Positions 26,502-34,671 of a DNA stretch of 64,000 nucleotides are shown here, in pieces. This stretch comes from Rhodohalobacter sp. SW132 (GTDB lineage: Bacteria; Bacteroidota; Rhodothermia; Balneolales; Balneolaceae). The translations under genes and the position numbers were made by a program. The notes under the pieces were generated by a model that had not been told where the DNA came from, did not search any database, and saw nothing but the letters and a program-made list of their open reading frames with translations. The stretch spans positions 124,001 to 188,000 of the forward strand of contig NZ_QUOK01000006.1 of the NCBI RefSeq assembly GCF_003390325.1, written 5' to 3'. Each line of letters begins with the position of its first letter. Position 1 is the stretch's first letter.

Positions 26502-29177
26502 TCAAAAAGTATACTTCACGCTAAAGGATGGCTGAAATCCGAGGTCCAGAACATCCACCGGGAGGGGACGAAGGCGGGGAATGGAACGGGTCTCATCAAA
26601 ACTGAACGCGTAATTCCGGTACCAGACGTTATCACGGTTTAGGAGATTGAAGACTGAGAAACTGACCTCAAGACTCGATGTATTCTGAAACTGATGATGA
26701 TACTCAATCGTTGAATCGAGGCGGTAGTAGGCATCGAGACGCTCTTCTGTATCATTTCCGAATGAAGCCAGGGAATTTGGAGCTCCACTCATCATCACCC
26801 AAGACAAGTACATTTTTAGTTGATCGCTGAACGCGGTTTCGAGCACTGCGCTGTATGTGTGAGTTCTGTCCCACTCGGCAAAAAACTCTTCTCCATCCAA
26901 CAGTTCAGGATTGCTGAAGACCATTCGCGACAAGGTATAACTTTGCGTTAGTGAAAAACGACTAAACCGATTGCGCAGAATCATCTCAACTCCCTTCGCA
27001 TCACCATTATTTTGAGTAAACCAGGGTGCTCCCAGAAAAGTATTTTCAAGGGTTTGGGTATTCAGTTCGTGAATTCTGAGGTCTTCGTACGTTTTCAGGT
27101 AAGCTTCTACTTTCAGATATACGGACGGATCAGGAATAAACTCAATTCCTGCAGAAAACTGCTCCGATGAAGCGGGAGGCTGCTCATCCGTGGAGAGAAT
27201 CCAGACGTCAGCTGTAGTCGCATTTTCGAGAGAAATCCGGTGTAAAAATTGATGGTTTACAGAGTATCCGCCAAAAAAGGCCACTGATGAAACCGGTGAA
27301 AATCGAGCCTGCAAGCGCGGTGCAAATAAAAACCGATCACCCGAACTATAATAATAGCTGCGAATTCCTGCATTCAGTTGCAGCTGGTTAATTGGATTCC
27401 ACTCGGTTTGAAGATAGAGATCCGCAAGATGTGCGTTGGTTTCGGTAAAGAAGGCAGGCCGGTCGAATGAAGATTCACTGTACTCTCCCCGGTAATATCG
27501 CCAGGTACCACCGAGAATTACGGATGCACTCCTGCCTTTAAATTCAACATCCTGATTTATCTTCAGTTCATTCATCGAACTGCGATTTCTGAACGGATAG
27601 GTAAAGATAGAAACTGATTCGTTGCCCGATTCGAACGATATCCTGCTGTAAACAAAATCACCCTTTTCGAACTCTGTTTCATAGGAGCTGAACCCCGCAG
27701 TGGTTGAGCTGTAAATTGAATTGAACAGCTCCCGTTCGTATTTGATACTGAATAGTGCATTTCCCCACAAATTTGAGGTCTCTACCTGCTGAAATGTAAA
27801 CTCCCCTTCGCTGCCTGCCGATCTTGTTCTTCGGCCGGCTTGTTGTGATGTTCGGTCTCCGCCAAAATATCCGCTCAGAATGAATCGTCCGGCATTTGAC
27901 GTTTCGTGGTACAATTTTGCATGCAGATCCAAAAACTCTGCACTTGCATCACCAGGCTGCAGCACCAGGTCGGTAAAATCGGGCTCATCGGACGCAACCC
28001 GCCTCGGACGATCAATATCAAGGCCCCACTGAACCAGGTTGGAGTTGTTGAACCAGGTCAACTGATCCATATAGGAAGTTCTGGCAGATAGCAGCCAGCT
28101 GCTGCGTTCTCCGATAGGCCCTTCAAGTGTACCATTTATAGCAGTATTGCTGATACCAATACTGCTTCGGAACTCATTAAGTGAACCGGTTCGGGTAATC
28201 AGGTTGAGCGTGCCGCCGGTCGGGGTGTCGATATTGGCCGGAGTAATTCCAAAGTAGTAACCGGATGACTGTATCGCATCCGAATTAAAACTATCGAGTA
28301 GTCCAAACAGGTGACTTTGGTTAAAGATGCTCATCCCGTCGAGAATCACCAGAAATCCGTCTGGAGTGCTTCCCCTTACATTTAGTCCGTTGTTCAGAGC
28401 GGTACCTTTCGATACAGATGGATGCGCCTGCAGTGCCCGTATGGTATTTGACTCCCCGAGAGGACTAAACCTTCCGGCGTCGATCATTCCGGTGAGCAGA
28501 GTATCGGATGGATTGGAGCCGGTGAATCCCGCCACGATGATTTCATTGCTTCGTATGGTCTCCGGTTCAAGACGCACGGTGATATCAGCAATCCGGTTCG
28601 ATGAAGTAAGATCTATCTGAACATCCCGTTCTCTATATCCGATATAACTGACTGTCAGGTTCATGTTTGAACCCATCGTTCTGCTTCGAAGAGAAAATTG
28701 GCCGGATGCATTTGAGGCAACCCCTTTCAGATTCTCGACTTCATTCCATCTAACCGTTGCAAAAGGCAGACGTTCGCCCGAGGAAGCATCTACAACCTGA
28801 CCTGATACGTATACCGTTTTCGTTTGCGTCTGTGGCTGTTGAGGTTGAGGTTCTGGCTGCGAACGAATGAGTAAAACCTGGCCGCGTTCAAAATCCGCCT
28901 TTAAGTCAATATTATACTCCAGAAGAATCTGCTCCAGTTCGTCCAATATTTCCTCTTCACCCGTTTGCAGGGTAATTCTGATATCAGCAATTTGTGCTTC
29001 CCTGTAGAGGAAATAAAAGTCCGTTTCGGATTCAATTTGACGAATGACTTCCCTGAGCTGAGTGTCATTGAAAGAGAAATTAGCCAGTAATTGACCGGGA
29101 ATCAGTAAAACAAGAAAAGCACCCGGTAGGAATGCTTTTCTTAAAATTCGATATGAGGATAAAAAAAATTTCTGCAC
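26502..29177 (-). CDS. TonB-dependent receptor with N-terminal STN signalling domain
   Basis: An 891-aa outer-membrane receptor. After a signal peptide (cleavage near residue 32) comes a secretin/TonB N-terminal (STN) domain, about 33-110, which in FecA-type receptors contacts the anti-sigma FecR in the periplasm. Then a Gln/Pro-rich linker, a carboxypeptidase-regulatory-like domain (VYVSGQVVDASSGERLPFATV, about 126-210), a plug (VRGSTPDGFLVILDG) and a 22-strand barrel ending in FSVKYTF. The start is GTG at 29177, directly abutting the fecR TAA. The ligand is unknown; no transporter or siderophore gene is alongside. It ends the sigma-lipoprotein-fecR-receptor row. Confidence 0.9.
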   Translation of the reverse strand: MQKFFLSSYRILRKAFLPGAFLVLLIPGQLLANFSFNDTQLREVIRQIESETDFYFLYREAQIADIRITLQTGEEEILDELEQILLEYNIDLKADFERGQVLLIRSQPEPQPQQPQTQTKTVYVSGQVVDASSGERLPFATVRWNEVENLKGVASNASGQFSLRSRTMGSNMNLTVSYIGYRERDVQIDLTSSNRIADITVRLEPETIRSNEIIVAGFTGSNPSDTLLTGMIDAGRFSPLGESNTIRALQAHPSVSKGTALNNGLNVRGSTPDGFLVILDGMSIFNQSHLFGLLDSFNSDAIQSSGYYFGITPANIDTPTGGTLNLITRTGSLNEFRSSIGISNTAINGTLEGPIGERSSWLLSARTSYMDQLTWFNNSNLVQWGLDIDRPRRVASDEPDFTDLVLQPGDASAEFLDLHAKLYHETSNAGRFILSGYFGGDRTSQQAGRRTRSAGSEGEFTFQQVETSNLWGNALFSIKYERELFNSIYSSTTAGFSSYETEFEKGDFVYSRISFESGNESVSIFTYPFRNRSSMNELKINQDVEFKGRSASVILGGTWRYYRGEYSESSFDRPAFFTETNAHLADLYLQTEWNPINQLQLNAGIRSYYYSSGDRFLFAPRLQARFSPVSSVAFFGGYSVNHQFLHRISLENATTADVWILSTDEQPPASSEQFSAGIEFIPDPSVYLKVEAYLKTYEDLRIHELNTQTLENTFLGAPWFTQNNGDAKGVEMILRNRFSRFSLTQSYTLSRMVFSNPELLDGEEFFAEWDRTHTYSAVLETAFSDQLKMYLSWVMMSGAPNSLASFGNDTEERLDAYYRLDSTIEYHHQFQNTSSLEVSFSVFNLLNRDNVWYRNYAFSFDETRSIPRLRPLPVDVLDLGFQPSFSVKYTF

Positions 29178-30161
29178 TTACGGTAGCGGTCTGAATTGAT
29201 AGGTTTGATCATCAACTTGAATAAACTCACCACCAAGAACCGTGCCGAGATCCTGCAGAGATTGCTCCGGGGTTTCAAGAGCAACAGATCCGCCGAGAGC
29301 AATTTGTTCTGATTCATCATCAACACGAATGGTAATATTGTAGTGAAACTCCAGTTCAGACACAATTTCTGCCACCGGCCTGTCGCGGAATATAAGCCTG
29401 CTTTCAGTCCATCCTGTGATCTCTTCAGGCTCAAACGTGAACGGTTCGTCAAGAGTATAATCGGAACGGATGGCGGCCCCTTCTCCGGCATTCAGGCTTA
29501 TGGACCTTGTCATGTCAGCCGTTTCAAAAATCACCGAGCCTTCCAGCAGGTGAATGGTTGACCGTTCATCACGGTCGGATAGATTGAACCTTGTGCCTGT
29601 AACCACTACCCGGCCGGGGCCTGCTTCAACAGAAAATGTTCTGTCTTGATTAGATTCTACCTCAAAAAGTGCTTCTCCGTTCAGTGAGTAGCTCTGCAGA
29701 TGATCCGTTGAAGTAACTTCATAAAGCCTTGAATTTGGACGAAGGGTCACGCTGCTCCCGTCGGCCAGTTCAACAACAGAAATCGCTGAGCCCGATTCAG
29801 CTAAGAGTTGAGGCGCCGGATCTACCGCATGACGGAGCAAAAACAGAGATCCGAAGGCGATCAAAACAACAGCAGCGGCAGCCCAATACCATCTCTTCGC
29901 TGAAGAAATTGGCCGGATGACAGCCCGATCTGTTTCACTATCCCCGTTGATATTTCTCTCAATCTGTTGCCAGGAGCTATCCGCTGAACCCAAAGGAATG
30001 TCCGCCTCAGACTCATTCGCTGCATCTCTTGCCTGAACCAGCATTCTGAACATCGGATCTTGGATATCCTGAATTTCTTGCTCACCGGTCAGTACCTTTC
30101 CGTACTGCCTGGCAAGTTTCAGATCAGGGTCATTGTCCGGTATGTTTTTTAAATCAGCCAT
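29178..30161 (-). CDS. FecR-family anti-sigma factor / sigma regulator
   Basis: A 327-aa inner-membrane regulator. The first 85 residues would be the cytoplasmic sigma-binding part, residues 91-109 a single membrane helix (WYWAAAAVVLIAFGSLFLL), then the periplasmic FecR domain (about 118-220, with ELADGSSVTLRPNSRLYE and VVVTGTRFNLS) and a DUF4974-like C-terminal domain (about 250-325), whose fold matches the receptor STN domain it would meet. It lies between the DUF5666 lipoprotein (8 bases) and the receptor (0 bases). It probably relays receptor occupancy to the ECF sigma factor at 31860. Confidence 0.92.
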   Translation of the reverse strand: MADLKNIPDNDPDLKLARQYGKVLTGEQEIQDIQDPMFRMLVQARDAANESEADIPLGSADSSWQQIERNINGDSETDRAVIRPISSAKRWYWAAAAVVLIAFGSLFLLRHAVDPAPQLLAESGSAISVVELADGSSVTLRPNSRLYEVTSTDHLQSYSLNGEALFEVESNQDRTFSVEAGPGRVVVTGTRFNLSDRDERSTIHLLEGSVIFETADMTRSISLNAGEGAAIRSDYTLDEPFTFEPEEITGWTESRLIFRDRPVAEIVSELEFHYNITIRVDDESEQIALGGSVALETPEQSLQDLGTVLGGEFIQVDDQTYQFRPLP

Positions 30162-30169
30162 TCATCTAA

Positions 30170-31783
30170 TTAATCAAAAAATTCCACCTCAATCGCAATC
30201 CAGAAGCCGGTTAAAGGGTCATAATAAAACTCACCTTCTGCTCCCACTTCCTCCCCGTCATCCAGGGCTTCTGCCACTTCTTCGAGTGTAAAGAAATCTC
30301 CATCGTCGTCAATCAAGGTGTTTTCTGTAATTTGAACAACCTTTCCATCTTCGAGAGTGAAAGTATTTTCTTCAATGTTTACTGAGATGATATGCTCGTC
30401 AAATTCATCGAAGTCGAATTCAAATTCCACTTCCTTCACGATGCGGTTACCGGTTTCAATATCAATATAAAAATCACCTTCCGCTTCAACCGGCATACCT
30501 GCCTCAACAGCTTCAGCAACTTCCTGAAGTGAACTCAGATCATCTTCAAACTCTATCTCACTCTGGTCCGTCAAAGTAAATTGGTCACCATTTACCAGTG
30601 TAAATGTGTTTTCGGTAAGATTCACTGAGGCTACGAGACCTTCAAATTCATTCGATTCCAGTTCAAACTCAACTTCAGTAGCAATCCAGAGATTCACATT
30701 TTCATCCGGATGAACATAATCACCCTCCGCTGTCACCCGTACGCCGTTTTCAACCGCGAGAGCGACTTCTTCAAGAGTACGAAAATCTTCAACATCGATC
30801 TCCGTTTGTTCATTGATTTGAATTCTTTGTCCGTTGGCAATGGTAAAAATTTGATCTTCAATATCTACTTTAGTGACTCTGCCCTCAAACTCATCCTCAT
30901 CAAAAACCTCGCCGTTTGCAAGCCTGAGTCTGAAGGTGTCGAACTGCTCCCGGAATTTCAGCAGCGCTGTTCCATCGCCGTTCAATTCTACAGTTCCGTT
31001 CACAATCTTGGTTTCCTGCCCATCACTTCCGTTATTCGTTTGACGGATCGTATTTTCATAACTAAAAGCCCCATTCACACCGCTTCGAAAATTGCGGTTT
31101 CTGAGTACAACAGGTTTGTTGATTTGGATATTGAGATAATTGAGGTCGAGAATATATTCCCGTTCAAGCTGAGTTCCATCCATTCGAATTTGTGTAAAAA
31201 GTCCCTCTCCGGAGTGATATCCGTCAATGGATAAAATATCTGCAGACTCGGAAATTCCGTCGATAAACAGCCTGTCGGTCCGGGTGTAGATAGATCGCTT
31301 GGATGAAGTTTCTATTTCACCATTGCGTACTGCCCTGAAATCAACGGCTTCAATTTCTTCATTCTGATTATTCGGGAATTCAAGAGTCTCACCGTCAGAA
31401 TCAAGAAATCTGTAGTTCAATGAATAATCGGTTTGTGTGCTGATACCCTCAGATATTGATTGCTTTGTAAACGTTGCGGAATGATCTCCTGTCTCAGGGT
31501 CAAAACTGTACGTATAGTTTTCAATATTCCTGAAACTTCCGGTTACAATGGCGGAGGGACCGTCGGTAAGTCCGGATGGAGTGGTAATGGCAAAAGCTTC
31601 CGAAAAACTTGAAAGAAGGCCACTCTGGTTTTCTGAAATAGATTCTCCGACAATCTGCCCCGTAATGAGCGATTCTTCTGTTGATAGTGAGCTATCAGTT
31701 TGATCATATCCATCTACCGAACAAGCCTGCAACAGGATTTGTGCGCCAACGATGATCAGAGTTACTATTAATCTGTATTTCAT
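30170..31783 (-). CDS. Lipoprotein with three tandem DUF5666-like repeats
   Basis: A 537-aa lipoprotein with lipobox Cys21 (LLQAC). Residues about 22-300 form an N-terminal region with no match I recognise. The C-terminal 235 residues are three ~78-residue repeats (about 302-379, 380-457, 461-537), each running V-x-(I/L)-x-(E/N)xxFT(I/L)xxG, then a Q(I/L)(T/N)(E/D)(Q/N)(T/S) strand, then LEEVAxAVExG and VxAEGxxYxD...(A/V)xEVEFE. This matches the small beta-barrel DUF5666 fold. The protein is very acidic. It is transcribed from a predicted ECF promoter and precedes fecR, so it is likely part of the signalling or uptake unit rather than a bystander. Confidence 0.75.
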   Translation of the reverse strand: MKYRLIVTLIIVGAQILLQACSVDGYDQTDSSLSTEESLITGQIVGESISENQSGLLSSFSEAFAITTPSGLTDGPSAIVTGSFRNIENYTYSFDPETGDHSATFTKQSISEGISTQTDYSLNYRFLDSDGETLEFPNNQNEEIEAVDFRAVRNGEIETSSKRSIYTRTDRLFIDGISESADILSIDGYHSGEGLFTQIRMDGTQLEREYILDLNYLNIQINKPVVLRNRNFRSGVNGAFSYENTIRQTNNGSDGQETKIVNGTVELNGDGTALLKFREQFDTFRLRLANGEVFDEDEFEGRVTKVDIEDQIFTIANGQRIQINEQTEIDVEDFRTLEEVALAVENGVRVTAEGDYVHPDENVNLWIATEVEFELESNEFEGLVASVNLTENTFTLVNGDQFTLTDQSEIEFEDDLSSLQEVAEAVEAGMPVEAEGDFYIDIETGNRIVKEVEFEFDFDEFDEHIISVNIEENTFTLEDGKVVQITENTLIDDDGDFFTLEEVAEALDDGEEVGAEGEFYYDPLTGFWIAIEVEFFD

Positions 31784-31814
31784 GGATATTCAGCTATAAG
31801 AGAGTCCGTTTTCT

Positions 31815-31843
31815 GTAGTACAGCTAAGGGCATGTCCTACCCC
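31815..31843 (-). promoter_or_regulatory. Predicted ECF-sigma promoter of the DUF5666 lipoprotein-fecR-receptor operon
   Basis: On the minus strand: GGGGTA (31843-31838), 16 bases, GTACTAC (31821-31815), 31 bases before the ATG at 31783. The -35 word lies 17 bases after the sigma gene stop. It is nearly a copy of the site at 34258-34286: identical -35 and -10 words and spacing, plus matching bases around them. Confidence 0.8.
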
Positions 31844-31859
31844 CAATCAATTAGCCGGG

Positions 31860-32462
31860 TTATTTTAAAAAACGGTCCGATAATTCTTTACCGTATACAT
31901 CAACCAAGGCTGTCCGCATGTCCTTAAATGCAAGAGCCATGTGATTTTCAACAGTTTTAACACTCACATCCATAGTTTCTGCGGTCTCCTTGTAGGTAAA
32001 CTGTTTCATAAAACAGAACTCAAACACCATGCCTCTTTTTTCAGGCATGGAAGCAATAATTCTTTTTATATGAGCTACCAGTTCTGCATAATCGGTATCC
32101 GTCTCTGGATTCTTCACACTTATATCTTCTTCCGGAGGATCATCGTCTTTAAATTTAGAATGATAATCAACATGATTGAGCATGCGGGAGTATGCAATCT
32201 GAAAAAGATAAGCACGGAGCGATTTGGTCTCGTCAATTCCGGAACGTTTATCCCATATCATCACAAACGCTTTCTGCACCAGGTCTTCAGCCTCATCATG
32301 GCTCATTCCCCGGCTTCGCATAAACCGATAAAGAGCCGGGTAGTGTTTATCAAAAAATGCCCTGAACGCTTTTTGATCACCGTTTTTGATGCTGATTGAT
32401 AGCTGTACATCATCCAGTGAGGAGCTTTTTGACAGGGCAAAGAAAAGCAGTAAAAATTCCAA
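31860..32462 (-). CDS. ECF RNA polymerase sigma factor (FecI/RpoE type)
   Basis: A 200-aa ECF sigma factor: region 2 at about 22-95 (NGDQKAFRAFFDKHYPALYRF, EAEDLVQKAFVMIWDKR, AYLFQIAYSRMLNH) and region 4 at about 130-190 with the helix-turn-helix FTYKETAETMDVSVKTVENHM. It is expected to be held by the FecR protein encoded two genes later and to read the GGGGTA-N16-GTA promoters of this block. The start is uncertain: the frame is closed by a TGA just upstream and the first candidate is TTG at 32462. An ATG at 32478 opens a separate 22-codon frame that overlaps the sigma N-terminus and ends at 32410. Confidence 0.88.
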   Translation of the reverse strand: MEFLLLFFALSKSSSLDDVQLSISIKNGDQKAFRAFFDKHYPALYRFMRSRGMSHDEAEDLVQKAFVMIWDKRSGIDETKSLRAYLFQIAYSRMLNHVDYHSKFKDDDPPEEDISVKNPETDTDYAELVAHIKRIIASMPEKRGMVFEFCFMKQFTYKETAETMDVSVKTVENHMALAFKDMRTALVDVYGKELSDRFLK

Positions 32463-32534
32463 ATCCGAGTGCTTTCATTAATTTCGTATAATCAGGATTA
32501 ACTTACCGCGATATAACCTAAATGAAAAGCATCA

Positions 32535-33662
32535 CTATTTCTGAGATACCCCTGAATATATCGTACGTGCAGGAATAATTTCCATACCCGTAAGGCGATC
32601 CGGTTCATGTTCGCGGGCATTCACGACATCGCGAATAATTATTTTCTTTACCTGCTCAGGATACCGCTCTCTCATGGCCGAATAAATTTCAGGGTCCTTC
32701 TCGCCGGAATCGCCAACGAGTATAAACCGGCGCTCTGGAAACCTCTCTAAAAGTGTGGTTATTTGTCCTGTTTTTTGATTTTTGGTCACATTTTTGCCAA
32801 ACAATAACTTACCGAAATCGGCCCATGTCCCGGGGTTAAAAAAACTTTTTCTTACCGTTTTCATATGAAATGAACCTTTTGGATACAAACTCTCTCTTTC
32901 CACATCAAACAGAAAGGATGTGATCGGGTCATATAGCTGCCAGGGAGCGCCGGATACATAATGGAATGCAGCGTTATTTTCTTTCCAGATATCGTACAGA
33001 CTATACATTCCGGGTGCAGCCTCAAAATCTTTAAAAAATGTATTTCGAATCACCACATCAGAACCGGCAGGAAGTTCCGTTACTTTAATCGTGTCATCAA
33101 TATCCGAGATTACCGAAACACCTTCAGGTTCCAGTAATTGAATTTTTCCGTTCCCATCGTGAAGGTTCGAAACCGCCTGAATATCCAGCCAGTTATCCGT
33201 TGTTTGTTGATAGTGTAAAAGCGAATCGGCCCGACTGACCGGAATCCGGATATACCCCTCTTTTAATCCATCAAAATCCGTTCTCAGCACCTTTCCGTTT
33301 TTGTTTTTAATTCGATAGGCTCTGTTTTCCGGGTCTTTTGCAAACACAAATTCCACAACTTCCCTCCATTCTCCATCCGCAACAAAATCGTCAGCTCTTG
33401 TTTTGAAAAGCTCTTTTTCATAGTCGTTCAATCCGTATCTTCTGGCTGCAAAAGAAGCTGCAACTCCCTTGGTTCTGTTTCTTTGGCGGTGAACAAATAC
33501 ACGCATGGGAATCACCCACTCATCTCCCTGCTGAAAACCGTATGTAGTATAAAAAAGAACTTCTTTTTGATTTTGCTGCGATACCAGTGACTGTACAGTC
33601 GTGCAGCCTGAGGTTATCATAAACATCAAGCATATAAAAATCAGTAGTTTACTTTTCATCAC
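32535..33662 (-). CDS. Lipoprotein with App1-type phosphatase domain (DUF2183)
   Basis: A 375-aa lipoprotein (lipobox Cys20, ITSGC). The C-terminal two thirds form an App1-like HAD phosphatase domain, named for the yeast phosphatidate phosphatase App1: nucleophile motif D187-I-D189-D190-T191, FHYVSGAPWQLYDPI, FHMKTVRKSFFNPGTW, and FILVGDSGEKDPEIY as the acidic motif. A secreted, membrane-anchored form would work on the periplasmic face, perhaps on phospholipids; substrate is inference. It lies 72 bases upstream of the sigma gene and 77 bases after the receiver gene, all in one direction, so the three may be one transcript. Confidence 0.85.
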   Translation of the reverse strand: MMKSKLLIFICLMFMITSGCTTVQSLVSQQNQKEVLFYTTYGFQQGDEWVIPMRVFVHRQRNRTKGVAASFAARRYGLNDYEKELFKTRADDFVADGEWREVVEFVFAKDPENRAYRIKNKNGKVLRTDFDGLKEGYIRIPVSRADSLLHYQQTTDNWLDIQAVSNLHDGNGKIQLLEPEGVSVISDIDDTIKVTELPAGSDVVIRNTFFKDFEAAPGMYSLYDIWKENNAAFHYVSGAPWQLYDPITSFLFDVERESLYPKGSFHMKTVRKSFFNPGTWADFGKLLFGKNVTKNQKTGQITTLLERFPERRFILVGDSGEKDPEIYSAMRERYPEQVKKIIIRDVVNAREHEPDRLTGMEIIPARTIYSGVSQK

Positions 33663-33739
33663 ACACGTATAATGTTGTCAATCGTGAAATCTGAATTCTC
33701 AATTTCCTTAAACTGTATTACCGGGATGTAATGGCTTCA

Positions 33740-34102
33740 TTAATTGTAGCTGCCAGTTAAGGGAATACACTTTTTAAGTCTGCCTAATGACACTGGTTTG
33801 GAAATGAAATCGTGAAAACCTATTTCTTCAGCCCTGTTTTTTGTCTGGTGATCAGAGTTCCCCGTAACGTAAACGATAATCGGGTTATACACTTTTTTTA
33901 TCTCTCTGGCCACGCAAATACCGTCAAAACTATCCGTTAACATAATATCCAGAAATACAATCGCTGGCTTTTTCTCAATGATTTGAGTTACAGCTTTATT
34001 CCCGTTCTCTTGCATTCCAACAAGTTGGAGCCCAAGCTTGTTGAGTAACATTTTAAGCACCAAACATTGGATTGCGTTATCCTCTACAATAAATGCAGTC
34101 AT
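33740..34102 (-). CDS. Stand-alone response regulator receiver protein
   Basis: A 120-aa single-domain CheY-like receiver. Acidic pocket E7-D8, phosphoacceptor D52 (VFLDIML), Thr at about 80 and conserved K102 (FISKPVS). There is no output domain and no histidine kinase in the window, so it must act through another protein. It is the first gene after the predicted ECF promoter at 34258 on the minus strand, upstream of the App1 lipoprotein and the sigma factor. Confidence 0.9.
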   Translation of the reverse strand: MTAFIVEDNAIQCLVLKMLLNKLGLQLVGMQENGNKAVTQIIEKKPAIVFLDIMLTDSFDGICVAREIKKVYNPIIVYVTGNSDHQTKNRAEEIGFHDFISKPVSLGRLKKCIPLTGSYN

Positions 34103-34257
34103 AAAAAAGCTTTTTTTAAGTTAGCAGAACAACCAATTTAGATTCACCGCCTTCAGTTATTTCTGACGTTCAGCCGCTGTATCGTTCGTGTACTAAATGG
34201 CATTTTAATAATGACAAAACACCAAAATTCATATCAAATTTTCAGGTTCATTCGTAC

Positions 34258-34286
34258 GTAGTACAGATAATTACCTGTCTTACCCC
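34258..34286 (-). promoter_or_regulatory. Predicted ECF-sigma promoter upstream of the receiver-App1-sigma genes
   Basis: Minus strand: GGGGTA (34286-34281), 16 bases, GTACTAC (34264-34258), 156 bases before the receiver ATG at 34102. If the receiver, App1 and sigma genes form one transcript, this gives sigma autoregulation. The long leader is unusual compared with the other three sites (31-37 bases). Confidence 0.7.
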
Positions 34287-34444
34287 TAATCAATCTCATA
34301 AAAAACTTAAAGTCTCTCTCATCTGGATTTGAACTCTAACTTTTCACTGAATGCAACTAAGCACTTCGCATTGATATGAACTCATTTATATTTGTGAGGC
34401 TTTGTACATACAGATCAACCTTATGCATTTAACCGATGGGAATT

Positions 34445-34503
34445 GCCACGAGGGCAGCACCCTTCTTGTGGTTCTGAATGGCTTGCGGCTGTTGTGGAAC
34501 TAA
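34445..34503 (+). pseudogene. Truncated 3' end of a P1B-4 ATPase gene (right copy of the direct repeat)
   Basis: The stretch codes HEGSTLLVVLNGLRLLWN followed by TAA, identical in protein to the end of the intact ATPase at 23657. There are three base changes in 56, all synonymous (ACG to ACC, CTG to CTT, CTG to TTG), and TGA became TAA. No ATPase sequence precedes it. The silent changes show that it diverged while under protein-level selection before being cut off, so it derives from a real gene, not a recent copying artefact. Confidence 0.88.
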
Positions 34504-34671
34504 TCGGATAAATTTACATTCAAATAATCTCAGGCTGGTAATCCGGCTTTCTAAAATCACAATTGGTTTCAATCTGATCAAAGAATTTCATTTCTTATTT
34601 ACACTCAAGATCAGTTCAGCTCGTTGTGAGCAGGTGTCTGCCGAATAACTCTATCTGAAAAATAATTTTCT

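Larger units (their letters stand above)
34103..34671. other. Intergenic stretch, 569 bp, with an ECF promoter and an ATPase gene remnant
   Basis: Divergent gap between the receiver gene and the S9 peptidase gene. It holds the minus-strand promoter at 34258-34286 and the truncated ATPase 3' end at 34445-34503. The rest is AT-rich with no gene seen. Confidence 0.6.

Noticed and set aside
30710-31234. 174-aa plus-strand frame
   Set aside because: Antisense shadow of the DUF5666 lipoprotein gene; no start context or motif.
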